DNA from: CAZPQV01 sp964588705
GTDB lineage: Bacteria > Bacteroidota > Bacteroidia > Flavobacteriales > Weeksellaceae
DNA length: 46,063 nucleotides
Reading direction: 5' to 3'
NCBI GenBank assembly: GCA_964588705.1
Contig: CAZPQV010000014.1
Location: 1 to 46,063 of the forward strand
Under the pieces are notes generated by a model. That model saw only the letters and a list, made by a program, of their open reading frames with translations, was not told the DNA's origin and made no database searches. The stretch's first letter is position 1, and every line of letters starts with the position of its first letter. Positions 34,196-41,846 of this stretch are shown here, piece by piece. The translations under genes were made by a program, and so were the position numbers.

Positions 34196-34226
34196 CGAAT
34201 TTAATTGGTGAAATGATGCAAAACAA
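34196..34226 (-). promoter_or_regulatory. Promoter of the M43 protease gene
   Basis: Minus strand: TTG (34226-34224), 20 nt, TAAATTCG (34203-34196), one mismatch to TAnnTTTG. The start codon lies 31 nt after the -7 element. Confidence 0.55.
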
Positions 34227-34325
34227 TAGAGTATTAATAATAATTACTAACAATCATTAGTGAAAACGTATCTAAAATTAGATTAATTTATAAAATGTGT
34301 AAAAATTAACGTTAAAAATGACTTT

Positions 34326-34347
34326 AAAGACTTTCGAGTCTTTTTTT
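34326..34347 (+). terminator. Orphan plus-strand terminator upstream of the M43 gene
   Basis: 7-bp stem AAAGACT/AGTCTTT closed by a stable TTCG tetraloop and followed by a run of T: a strong intrinsic terminator reading in the plus direction. No plus-strand gene lies before it; the nearest (EEP, ending 33132) already has its own terminator. A small plus-strand RNA starting in 34170-34320, antisense to the M43 leader, is possible. Confidence 0.55.
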
Positions 34348-34552
34348 TGGAATATATTTTTTGAAATCTTAATAATTTGGAAAGCCTTAATTTATAATAA
34401 TTCTAAATAACAAATTGATTTTTAAATTAAAGTAATAAATTTGAGTAATTCTTTAGGTATATAATATTTAATTGATTGATAATATGTGATATTGCTGAAG
34501 ATTTTGAAGTGTAAAAAATTGTAATGAACGAAAAACATTATGGTATAAAAAC

Positions 34553-34579
34553 AAAAAAGCCGCTCCAAAAAGGAGCGAC
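34553..34579 (-). terminator. Terminator of clpB
   Basis: Minus strand GTCGCTCC/GGAGCGGC stem (8 bp with one G-U), loop TTTTT, followed by TTTTTTG. It sits ~90 bp after the clpB stop. Confidence 0.85.
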
Positions 34580-34669
34580 TCTAAAAACACAAATGATGAA
34601 AAAAAATTTATTCGATTAAAAAACGAAGGTATCGTCTTTTTATTTTGTTAAAGAACGTTAAACTTTTGT

Positions 34670-37276
34670 TTATGATTCTGTCGGTCTGAAAACGAGGCCA
34701 CTTTCTTCAAAATAATCTAAGGTTATTCTGTCGCCATCGTTCACGGTTCCGGCGAGGATTTCTTTTGAAAGTCTGTTCAAAACTTCCTGCTGAAGTACTC
34801 TTTTCAGTGGTCTTGCACCGAAAGCCGGATCGTAACCTTTATTCATAATATAGTCGATGGCGTCTTCAGTTGCTGTCATGAAAATTCCTTTTCGTTCCAG
34901 CATTTTATTAAATCCTCTCAACTGATACTGAACGATTTTTACGATTTCCTTTTTGTTTAAAGGTTGGAATAGTACCACTTCATCGATTCTGTTGAGGAAT
35001 TCAGGTCTTAAAGTTTGTTTCAGCAGGCCGAAAACTTCTTCTTTAGTTTCTTCCAAAACCATTGGATTGATATTGTCCTCAGCATCACGCTCCGCAGCAT
35101 CAAAACGCTCCTGAATAATTGGCGAACCAAGATTAGAGGTCATAATGATAATGGAGTTCTTGAAGTTCACAACTCGTCCTTTGTTATCGGTCAATCTTCC
35201 GTCGTCCAAAACCTGCAGTAAAGTATTAAATACATCCGGATGTGCTTTTTCAATTTCGTCCAAAAGAACTACGGAATATGGTCTTCTTCTTACGGCTTCC
35301 GTCAGCTGTCCGCCTTCGTCGTAACCCACGTATCCCGGAGGCGCACCCACCAATCTCGATACGGAATGTCGTTCCTGATATTCACTCATATCAATTCTCG
35401 TCATATTATTTTCATCGTCAAACAGAAATTCGGCCAGTGCTTTTGCGAGCTCCGTTTTACCAACGCCCGTTGTTCCGAGGAAAAGGAAACTTCCGATTGG
35501 TTTTTTCTCATCGTTTAGTCCGGCTCGGTTTCTACGGATGGCATCGGCAACGGCTTCAATGGCTTCGTTTTGTCCAACCACTCTTTTATGCAGCTCTTCT
35601 TCAAGGTGCAGCAGTTTTTCTCTTTCACTTTGCAAAAGTTTCGTCACCGGAATTCCCGTCCATTTAGAAATCACTTCGGAAATATTTTCGGCGGTAACTT
35701 CTTCTTTGATCAGTTCGTTCTGGTGGTTTTGCATTTCAAGTTCTACGGCTTTCAGTTCCTCTTCTTTTTCGAGAAGTTTTCCGTACTGGATTTCTGCAAC
35801 TTTAGCATAATCCCCAACTCTTGATGCACGCTCTGCCTCAAGCTTCAGGCTCTCAATTTCTTTTTTAATATTGGTTAAATCTTCTGATTTTTGCTTTTCG
35901 GCCAACCATTTCGCATTGATTTCGTTTCGCTGTTCGGTGACTTTTGCAATATCTTCTTTCAGATATTTTATTTTAAGCTCGTCTTTTTCTCTGGATATTG
36001 CCGCCAGTTCAATTTCCATTTGCATTAGCTTTCTGTCCAGAACATCCAGTTCTTCCGGCTTGGAATTAATTTCCATTCTCAGTTTTGCAGATGCTTCATC
36101 AATTAAATCGATGGCTTTGTCCGGTAAAAAACGGTCAGAAATATATCGTTGTGACTGCTCAACTGCGGCGATAATTGCTTCGTCTTTAATCTGAACTTTA
36201 TGATGGGTTTCATATTTATCTTTAATTCCACGAAGGATCGAAATCGCACTTTCAGTATCCGGTTCTTCAACCATTACTTTTTGGAAACGTCTTTCGAGTG
36301 CTTTATCTTTCTCAAAATATTTCTGATATTCATTTAAGGTTGTGGCGCCCACCGCACGAAGCTCGCCTCTTGCCAATGCAGGTTTCAGAATATTAGCCGC
36401 ATCCATCGCACCTTCGCCACCTCCGGCACCAACCAGAGTGTGAATTTCATCGATAAAGAGAATAATCTGCCCGTCAGATTTTATCACTTCGTTTACTACG
36501 GACTTCAGTCTTTCTTCGAATTCTCCTTTGTATTTTGCACCGGCAATCAGTGCGCCCATATCTAAGGAATAAAGCGTTTTATCCATCAGGTTTTCTGGAA
36601 TATCGCCGCTGATGATTCTATGGGCGATGCCTTCTGCGATAGCGGTTTTCCCAACACCGGGTTCACCAATCAGTATTGGATTGTTTTTAGTTCTTCTCGA
36701 AAGAATTTGCAGAACTCTACGGATTTCCTCGTCACGGCCAATTACCGGATCGAGTTTTCCTTCTGCAGCAAGTTCGTTGAAGTTTTTGGCGTATTTATTC
36801 AAACTTTGGTAGGTTTCTTCAGAACTCGCCGAAGTTGCTTTTGATCCTTTTCTAAGTTCTTTAATTCCTGCTTCGAGCATATTTTTGGTAATGCCCATAT
36901 CTTTCAGCATGCTTGAAACCGGGGAATTCACCTCAAATAATGCAAGCCAAAGATGCTCTACGGTAACGTACTCGTCGCCCATTTTTTTAGCAATATTTGG
37001 GGCTTCGAGTAATATTTTATTGGCGGATTGAGAGAGGTATAAATTGCCTCCTTCAACTTTTGGGAGGCTTTCTAAGCTTTCTCTGTTCCGTTCACGTATT
37101 AAATTAAGGTCAGCTTCCGATTTCTTCATCAGAAAGGAAGATATGCTGTCATCACTTTGAAGGATTCCCTCCAAAAGATGTTGGGGCTCAATGCTTTGGT
37201 TGCCAAATTCCATTGCAATTTGTTGCGCTTTCTGGATGGCTTCCTGCGATTTTACTGTAAATTGATTAAGATTCAT
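34670..37276 (-). CDS. clpB: ATP-dependent chaperone ClpB (Hsp100 disaggregase)
   Basis: 868-aa hexameric AAA+ disaggregase that works with DnaK to resolve aggregates. Order: Clp N-domain (1-145), first AAA module with Walker A GEPGVGKT (204-211) and FIDEIHTLVGAGGGEGAMD, the long coiled M-domain (~395-530, rich in Glu/Lys) that distinguishes ClpB from ClpA/ClpC, the second AAA module with Walker A GTTGVGKT (~606-613), and the C-terminal PAFGARPLKRVLQ sensor-2 segment. Length is normal. Monocistronic, divergent from the TetR gene. I see no CIRCE element in its leader. Confidence 0.97.
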   Translation of the reverse strand: MNLNQFTVKSQEAIQKAQQIAMEFGNQSIEPQHLLEGILQSDDSISSFLMKKSEADLNLIRERNRESLESLPKVEGGNLYLSQSANKILLEAPNIAKKMGDEYVTVEHLWLALFEVNSPVSSMLKDMGITKNMLEAGIKELRKGSKATSASSEETYQSLNKYAKNFNELAAEGKLDPVIGRDEEIRRVLQILSRRTKNNPILIGEPGVGKTAIAEGIAHRIISGDIPENLMDKTLYSLDMGALIAGAKYKGEFEERLKSVVNEVIKSDGQIILFIDEIHTLVGAGGGEGAMDAANILKPALARGELRAVGATTLNEYQKYFEKDKALERRFQKVMVEEPDTESAISILRGIKDKYETHHKVQIKDEAIIAAVEQSQRYISDRFLPDKAIDLIDEASAKLRMEINSKPEELDVLDRKLMQMEIELAAISREKDELKIKYLKEDIAKVTEQRNEINAKWLAEKQKSEDLTNIKKEIESLKLEAERASRVGDYAKVAEIQYGKLLEKEEELKAVELEMQNHQNELIKEEVTAENISEVISKWTGIPVTKLLQSEREKLLHLEEELHKRVVGQNEAIEAVADAIRRNRAGLNDEKKPIGSFLFLGTTGVGKTELAKALAEFLFDDENNMTRIDMSEYQERHSVSRLVGAPPGYVGYDEGGQLTEAVRRRPYSVVLLDEIEKAHPDVFNTLLQVLDDGRLTDNKGRVVNFKNSIIIMTSNLGSPIIQERFDAAERDAEDNINPMVLEETKEEVFGLLKQTLRPEFLNRIDEVVLFQPLNKKEIVKIVQYQLRGFNKMLERKGIFMTATEDAIDYIMNKGYDPAFGARPLKRVLQQEVLNRLSKEILAGTVNDGDRITLDYFEESGLVFRPTES

Positions 37277-37498
37277 ATTGTGATTGTGTTATTTCGGTTT
37301 GTAAAATAGTCCTCAAAAAGTATTCACAATCAAAAATCTGGTCAAAATTTCCGAAAAATGATGTATTATTAATCAAACCTAAAGACATTTTTTCCGAAAC
37401 AAAACAATTTTTATAATTCTCTTGTACTTTTGGAGAATATAAAAAAAATGATGAAACTTACTTAAAAACAAAAGGAAATTATTGAAATTTCTAAAACC
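37277..37498. other. Divergent control region between clpB and the TetR gene
   Basis: Contains a -7 element for the TetR gene (37425-37432) and two direct copies of TTTCCGAAA (near 37349 and 37390). No operator can be assigned with confidence. Confidence 0.4.
37425..37432 (+). promoter_or_regulatory. Putative -7 element of the TetR gene
   Basis: TACTTTTG, a full match to TAnnTTTG, 15 nt before the ATGATG at 37448. Its position fits initiation at 37448 rather than at 37499, which matters because a TAA now lies between those two starts. No TTG at the ideal spacing. Confidence 0.45.
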
Positions 37499-38026
37499 AT
37501 GTTTGCCGAAAGAGGTTATGTTGAAACTTCCATGCGCGATCTCGCTGTTCAGCTTAATATTAAAGCAGCCTCAATTTATTCTCATTTCAAATCCAAAGAG
37601 GAGATTCTTACAATAATTTGTAATGAAATTTATGATTTAATGAAGGAGAATATGAAAATCATTCACGACGAGAATTCAGATGCTACGGGTAAATTTTTGT
37701 TGTATGTAAAACTTCATATTGTGGCAGTGGTGCAGAACCAGCTGTCTTTTAAGATATATACCAAATACTATAATTTGGTTGAAGTCAATGCTGCAAAATA
37801 TGGTCTGCTTAATTATGAGTATTTTGATTTCATTAAAAAGTTGGTTTATGATGTTTTCCCGAAACTGAAAGAGCAGGATTTTTACATTCCAAACGCAACG
37901 CCTCTTTTCATTATCGATACATTGAACAGCATCCCGAAAATTATCAACCCTGAAAATCCTGATATCGATAAAATTGTGAAAGACATTCAGGACAGACTGA
38001 TGTACGGATATCAGAAAGATATGTAG
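37499..38026 (+). CDS. TetR/AcrR family regulator, N-terminus interrupted by an in-frame stop
   Basis: Visible product 175 aa. The HTH is clear (MRDLAVQLNIKAASIYSHFKSKEEIL) with the TetR helix-2 start FAERGYVETS; the rest is a helical ligand domain. The natural N-terminus appears to be MMKLT(stop)KQKEIIEISKTMFAERGY: the frame before and after the TAA at 37463-37465 matches TetR helix 1, and the promoter fits a start at 37448. So the gene carries a nonsense codon at codon 6, leaving only an internal ATG (37499) that would delete most of helix 1. It may be a weakened regulator, or a pseudogene. Position suggests it governs the paa operon (inference). Confidence 0.75.
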   Translation: MFAERGYVETSMRDLAVQLNIKAASIYSHFKSKEEILTIICNEIYDLMKENMKIIHDENSDATGKFLLYVKLHIVAVVQNQLSFKIYTKYYNLVEVNAAKYGLLNYEYFDFIKKLVYDVFPKLKEQDFYIPNATPLFIIDTLNSIPKIINPENPDIDKIVKDIQDRLMYGYQKDM

Positions 38027-38104
38027 ATTTTCATCGGTGTGTTTAATCAATTTTTCAATTCATCATTACTGTAAATCAGACTGTTTAATTTTTTAATTTT
38101 TAAT

Positions 38105-38112
38105 TATATTTG
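38105..38112 (+). promoter_or_regulatory. -7 element of the paa operon promoter
   Basis: TATATTTG, a full match to TAnnTTTG, 34 nt before the paaE ATG. A TTG at N19-20 is not obvious. The palindrome at 38111-38143 starts here. Confidence 0.55.
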
Positions 38113-38143
38113 TTGAATTCACTAAAGGTGATTTTTTTCAACA
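38111..38143. promoter_or_regulatory. Inverted repeat over the paa transcription start, candidate operator
   Basis: TGTTGAA (38111-38117) and TTCAACA (38137-38143) form a 7-bp inverted repeat, with an inner TCAC (38119-38122)/GTGA (38128-38131). It overlaps the end of the -7 element and the expected start site, a suitable place for the adjacent TetR protein, or a stem-loop in the leader. Confidence 0.45.
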
Positions 38144-38146
38144 GAT

Positions 38147-39235
38147 ATGCATCATTTTCATAAATTAAAAACAACTAAAGTTGCAAAGGAAACCAACGAC
38201 TGCATCAATATTGCATTTGAAATTCCTGAAAACCTTAAGAATCAGTTCAAATTTAAGCAGGGACAATATATTAATGTACGGTTTGTTCTGAATGGTGAGG
38301 ATCTCCGCAGGTCTTATTCCATTGTTAATGCACCTTCAGAAGGAGGTTCCGAGATTGAAGTTTTAGTAAAACACCTGGAAGGGGGTAAAGTTTCTTCTTA
38401 TTTAAATAATGAAGTTCAGTTGGGCGACGAACTTGAAGTTTTCGAACCTCAAGGTCATTTTTATACCAATTACCATCCCACCAACGAAAAAACTTATATC
38501 GGACTTGCGGCAGGAAGCGGGATTTCTCCGGTTTTGTCTAATATAAAAGAAGCGCTTTATCAGGAGCCGAAATCCAATGCTTATCTGTTTTTTAGCAATA
38601 AAAGTTTCAACGACATTATTTTTAGAAGAGACATTGATGCTCTGGCAGAGCAGTTTGACGGCAGACTGAAAGTGGTTTATCTGCTTTCGAGAGAAAAACA
38701 TTTTGAAGATGAGTTGTTTGAAGGCAGAATTTCAGCAGAAAAACTAGAGAAACTGCTTGAAAGATTTACAGATATCAATGTACAGGAAAGTACATTTTTC
38801 ATCTGCGGTCCTACGGAAATGATAAAAGATATTTCTGATTATCTGAAAAAAGAAAAGAAAGTTCCGTCACTTCAGGTGATGTACGAATACTATTCAGCGC
38901 CGGACGAGGAAGGAAATGCCGAGATGAGCGAAGAGTTCAAAGCCATTCCAAATCTTGAAAGTATGGTAACGGTGATTATTGATGATGATGAGTATTCGTT
39001 TCACCTTAATTCCAAGAAAAACAGTATATTAGATGAGGCAATAAAGGAAAAACTGCCGGTTCCATTTGCTTGTAAAGGTGGCGTATGCTGCACCTGCAAA
39101 GCACAGGTCTTGGAAGGCGAAGTTTTTATGGAAAAGAACTTTGCGCTTACGGAAGATGAGGTGGAGAAAGGTTTCGTGCTCACCTGCCAATGTCATCCGA
39201 CCACTAATGTGGTGATGCTTAATTATGATGTTTAA
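38147..39235 (+). CDS. paaE: 1,2-phenylacetyl-CoA epoxidase reductase subunit PaaE
   Basis: 362 aa, the electron-transfer arm of the PaaABCE epoxidase. Ferredoxin-reductase module: FAD motif RRSYSIVNAPSEGG near 70-85, NAD(P)H site LAAGSGISPVLSN near 125, and FICGPTEMI. A plant-type [2Fe-2S] ferredoxin domain is fused at the C-terminus, with CKGGVCCTC and a distant CQCHP giving the four cysteines. It passes electrons from NADPH to the PaaA di-iron site. First structural gene of the operon here; in E. coli it is the fifth. Confidence 0.95.
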   Translation: MHHFHKLKTTKVAKETNDCINIAFEIPENLKNQFKFKQGQYINVRFVLNGEDLRRSYSIVNAPSEGGSEIEVLVKHLEGGKVSSYLNNEVQLGDELEVFEPQGHFYTNYHPTNEKTYIGLAAGSGISPVLSNIKEALYQEPKSNAYLFFSNKSFNDIIFRRDIDALAEQFDGRLKVVYLLSREKHFEDELFEGRISAEKLEKLLERFTDINVQESTFFICGPTEMIKDISDYLKKEKKVPSLQVMYEYYSAPDEEGNAEMSEEFKAIPNLESMVTVIIDDDEYSFHLNSKKNSILDEAIKEKLPVPFACKGGVCCTCKAQVLEGEVFMEKNFALTEDEVEKGFVLTCQCHPTTNVVMLNYDV

Positions 39236-39265
39236 TCAACCGAAAAGGTTTCAAATAATACTATT

Positions 39266-39523
39266 ATGACAAACTGGAAATTTGCTTCATTAATTGAGGT
39301 TGACAAAGAATACAAAGTAGACGGTCTGAATATCTGGAACCATTACTGGCACTGCACAGACCGCAAAATTGAAGTGCGAGGACCGTTCGAAGGACAGGTA
39401 TATTTTTTCAATGAATACCAAATTCGCGGTGATTATAAAACGGTGACGTTCGTTGCCGGAGAGTACGTGAACGGACAGATCGGACTTTATATAAAAGATG
39501 ATTTAAGCGATAATAAAATCTAA
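39266..39523 (+). CDS. Conserved-looking small protein within the paa operon, function unknown
   Basis: 85-aa soluble protein, rich in aromatic residues (LNIWNHYWHCTDRKIEV, QVYFFNEYQ, YKTVTFVAGEYV), with no signal peptide or membrane helix and no domain I recognise. It is on the same strand as the flanking genes, 30 bp after paaE and 45 bp before paaA, so it lies within the operon. Composition and clean start support a real gene. Being wedged between the reductase and the oxygenase suggests a role in the epoxidase complex or its assembly, which is inference. Confidence 0.75.
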   Translation: MTNWKFASLIEVDKEYKVDGLNIWNHYWHCTDRKIEVRGPFEGQVYFFNEYQIRGDYKTVTFVAGEYVNGQIGLYIKDDLSDNKI

Positions 39524-39568
39524 ATTGAGAATTTGTCCGGTGAGAATGCGGACGAATCATATAGAAAT

Positions 39569-40507
39569 ATGGACAACGAAAAATTTTTAGAATACGTTCA
39601 GGCAGAAAATAAAGTAGAGCCGAAGGATGTAATGCCTGAAGACTACAGAAAATTGCTGGTACGACAAATTTCTCAGCATGCTCATTCTGAGGTGGTTGGG
39701 ATGCTTCCGGAAGCCAACTGGATTTCGAGAGCGCCGTCGCTTCGAAGGAAAATGGCACTTTTGGCAAAAATTCAGGATGAAGCCGGACACGGATTATATC
39801 TGTATGCCGCCACCGAAACGCTGAACGACGGAACCATCAACGCCGACAGAGATTCCACCTACAACGATATGCTTGCCGGAAAAGCAAAATATTCCAGTAT
39901 TTTCAATTATCCGACTCTGAGTTGGGCCGATATTGGCGCGATTGGTTGGTTGGTAGATGGTGCTGCCATTATGAATCAGGTGATGCTGATGGGAAATTCG
40001 TATGGACCTTATTCCCGTGCGATGGTGAGAATCTGTAAAGAAGAATCGTTCCACCAAAGACAGGGTTATGAAATTCTGATGACGCTTTGTCGAGGTACTA
40101 AAGAACAGAAAGAAATGGCACAACAGGCGTTGAACCGTTTCTGGTGGCCGGCACTAATGATGTTTGGTCCAAACGATGATGCTTCGCCAAATTCCCAAAG
40201 ATCAATGAATTACAGGGTGAAAAGAGAAAGTAACGACGATCTTCGCCAAAGATTTATTGATGTGACTGTTCCACAGGCAGAATTCTTAGGGCTTAAAGTT
40301 CCCGATGAAAATCTGAAATGGAACGAAGAAAGAGGACATTATGATTTCTCTGAACTGCCTTGGGACGAATTTATGGAGGTGCTGAAAGGCAACGGTCCAG
40401 CAAACAAAAAGCGTTTAGAAACGAAAAGAAAAGCCCAGGCAGAAAACTCTTGGGTAAAAGAAGCGGCGATGGCTTATGCAGAAAAATGTAACAATGTAAA
40501 AATATAA
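39569..40507 (+). CDS. paaA: 1,2-phenylacetyl-CoA epoxidase catalytic subunit PaaA
   Basis: Di-iron oxygenase subunit that adds one oxygen of O2 to the ring of phenylacetyl-CoA. About 312 aa from the ATG at 39569; the ORF is open to a TTG at 39533, but MDNEKFLEYVQAENKVEP aligns with the family N-terminus. Ligands: DEAGHGLYLY and EESFHQRQGY supply the two ExxH pairs. It also has VDGAAIMNQV, FWWPALMMFGPNDD(A)SPNS and LGLKVPD as in E. coli PaaA. It pairs with PaaC and is bound by PaaB and PaaE. Confidence 0.96.
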   Translation: MDNEKFLEYVQAENKVEPKDVMPEDYRKLLVRQISQHAHSEVVGMLPEANWISRAPSLRRKMALLAKIQDEAGHGLYLYAATETLNDGTINADRDSTYNDMLAGKAKYSSIFNYPTLSWADIGAIGWLVDGAAIMNQVMLMGNSYGPYSRAMVRICKEESFHQRQGYEILMTLCRGTKEQKEMAQQALNRFWWPALMMFGPNDDASPNSQRSMNYRVKRESNDDLRQRFIDVTVPQAEFLGLKVPDENLKWNEERGHYDFSELPWDEFMEVLKGNGPANKKRLETKRKAQAENSWVKEAAMAYAEKCNNVKI

Positions 40508-40558
40508 CAGTGTAGCAATACCATTATAATCATTGGTAAACTGTTACATTAAATAAAT

Positions 40559-40569
40559 TGGTAAATTGA
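40559..40569 (+). repeat. TGGTAAATTGA repeat before paaB
   Basis: An 11-nt word found again before paaZ (45089-45099) and, as TTGGTAAATTG, before paaG (42371-42381). Here it ends 2 nt before the paaB ATG. It is preceded by ATCATTGGTAAACTGTTACATT (40529-40550), of which an identical copy sits at 45060-45081, and this block partly pairs with TAACAGT...TACCA at 40505-40524. Confidence 0.6.
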
Positions 40570-40571
40570 TT

Positions 40572-40853
40572 ATGAGTAATCTTGATATGTGGGAAGTATT
40601 CATCCAAACGAAACCCGGATTATCCCACAAGCACGCCGGAACAGTGCAGGCAGCAACGGCGGAAATGGCCCTGCAAAACGCAAGAGACGTTTATACCAGA
40701 AGAATGGAGGGAACTTCGATTTGGGTAGTGCCATCGAAATATGTGGTGACTTCCGAAGGAATGGATAAGGAGGCGTTCTTCGATCCTGCGGACGATAAAT
40801 TATACCGTCATCCGACCTTTTATCAGATTCCTAATGATGTGAAAAATATGTAA
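40572..40853 (+). CDS. paaB: 1,2-phenylacetyl-CoA epoxidase subunit PaaB
   Basis: 93-aa structural subunit that bridges the PaaA/PaaC pairs. PaaB signature WEVFIQTKPGLSHKHAGTVQA, then ARDVYTRRMEGTSIWVV and a YRHPTFYQIP ending. I start it at 40572 (MSNLDMWEV) rather than the TTG two codons earlier. The promoter-distal position agrees with standard paa order. Confidence 0.95.
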   Translation: MSNLDMWEVFIQTKPGLSHKHAGTVQAATAEMALQNARDVYTRRMEGTSIWVVPSKYVVTSEGMDKEAFFDPADDKLYRHPTFYQIPNDVKNM

Positions 40854-40859
40854 AAAGCA

Positions 40860-40941
40860 GGAAGTCGGGAGCCCGATGCCGGAAGAGAATGTGAAATCCA
40901 TTAGTCTTCAAGCTTCAACGTCCGTCTTGCAACCTTATAAT
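40860..40941 (+). repeat. Degenerate GGAAGTCGG-type spacer repeat before paaC
   Basis: GGAAGTCGGGAGCCCGATGCCGGAAG, similar to the tract after paaC (41691-41722, GATGGAAGTCCGAAG...). Both look like one family of short degenerate repeats found in spacers. Confidence 0.4.
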
Positions 40942-41682
40942 ATGAAAAACTACATTCTAAAAATAGCAGACGATACGCTGATTATGGGTCAGCGACTCGC
41001 AGAATGGTGTGGGAAAGGTCCTTATCTGGAAGAAGATATCGCGCTTACTAACGTGGCTCTTGATTATCTGGGGCAAAGCACCAACTTCTATAAATATGCA
41101 GCCGAACTTTTTGCCGACGGCAGAACAGAGGACGACCTTGCATTTCTGCGCTATGAACACGAGTACCTCAATGCGCAACTGGTGGAATTTCCCAACGGAG
41201 ATTATGCGCAGACGATTCTGAAAGTGTATTTCTTTTCCGTTTATCAGAAGCTGTTGTATGAAAAACTGTCTTCAAGTGCAGATGAGCATTTGGCAGCGTT
41301 GGCGCAAAAATCTCTGAAAGAAGTAAAATATCATTATACGCACGCTACTACTTGGGTGAAAGTTTTTGCGGATGGAACAGAGGAAAGTAAAGCCAGACTT
41401 CAGAAAGCACTGGATAATCTTTGGGAATACACCGGAGGATTGTTTGATGAAGTGAAAGGTGAAACCAATTTGGTAAAACTGGATATTATACCGGATTCTA
41501 AAAATCTTCACGAAGAATGGAAAGCACAGGTTGAAGGAGATTTTAAAGGGTTTGGTCTTGATGTCCCTGCCTCGGAATTTATGCAGAAAGGCAGCAGAAA
41601 AGGAATTCATACCGAGTACTTTGGTTACATCCTTTGCGAACTGCAGTATATGCAGCGTGCTTACCCGGGTTGTGAATGGTAG
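40942..41682 (+). CDS. paaC: 1,2-phenylacetyl-CoA epoxidase structural subunit PaaC
   Basis: About 246 aa, a ferritin-like helical subunit that supports PaaA. Signature: IADDTLIMGQRLAEWCGKGPYLEEDIALTNVALDYLGQ, LRYEHEYLNAQLVEFPNGDYAQTI, HYTHATTWVKVFADGTEES and the FGYILCELQYMQRAYPG end. The ORF is open to an ATG at 40876, but that N-terminus comes from the spacer repeat; MKNYILKIADD at 40942 fits the family. Confidence 0.95.
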   Translation: MKNYILKIADDTLIMGQRLAEWCGKGPYLEEDIALTNVALDYLGQSTNFYKYAAELFADGRTEDDLAFLRYEHEYLNAQLVEFPNGDYAQTILKVYFFSVYQKLLYEKLSSSADEHLAALAQKSLKEVKYHYTHATTWVKVFADGTEESKARLQKALDNLWEYTGGLFDEVKGETNLVKLDIIPDSKNLHEEWKAQVEGDFKGFGLDVPASEFMQKGSRKGIHTEYFGYILCELQYMQRAYPGCEW

Positions 41683-41689
41683 GGAGCTG

Positions 41690-41722
41690 GACGATGGAAG
41701 TCCGAAGCTGGAGGTCCGAAGA
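41690..41722 (+). repeat. Degenerate GGAAGTCCGAAG repeat after paaC
   Basis: Two imperfect units GATGGAAGTCCGAAG and GCTGGAGGTCCGAAG in tandem directly after the paaC stop. Confidence 0.5.
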
Positions 41723-41742
41723 AAATCTGTTTTAAGTTTAGA

Positions 41743-41825
41743 AGAACATCTTTGATGTTCTCTTTGCGGTCTTAGAAGTATTTTCAATTTTTATAAAATT
41801 CTATTGCGCACTTTGCGTTTAAGAA
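41743..41825 (+). repeat. Hairpin plus CTTTGCG-rich spacer element before paaD
   Basis: AGAACATC/GATGTTCT (8-bp stem, 3-nt loop, 41743-41761) followed by CTTTGCGGTCTTAG and later CACTTTGCGTTTAAG. The tract resembles intergenic repeats I have seen in Flavobacteriia; it sits between paaC and the paaD start. Confidence 0.45.
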
Positions 41826-41846
41826 TCAAGCTTTAGAATAACAATA

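Larger units (their letters stand above)
34165..34669. other. 505-bp AT-rich spacer between the M43 gene and clpB
   Basis: Holds the M43 promoter, an orphan plus-strand terminator (34326-34347) and the clpB terminator (34553-34579). The stretch 34350-34550 is very AT-rich, with no reading frame and no structure I can support. Confidence 0.6.

Noticed and set aside
37329..37400. Two TTTCCGAAA copies as TetR operators
   Set aside because: Direct rather than inverted, AT-rich context, and no conservation data; not strong enough for a feature of its own.
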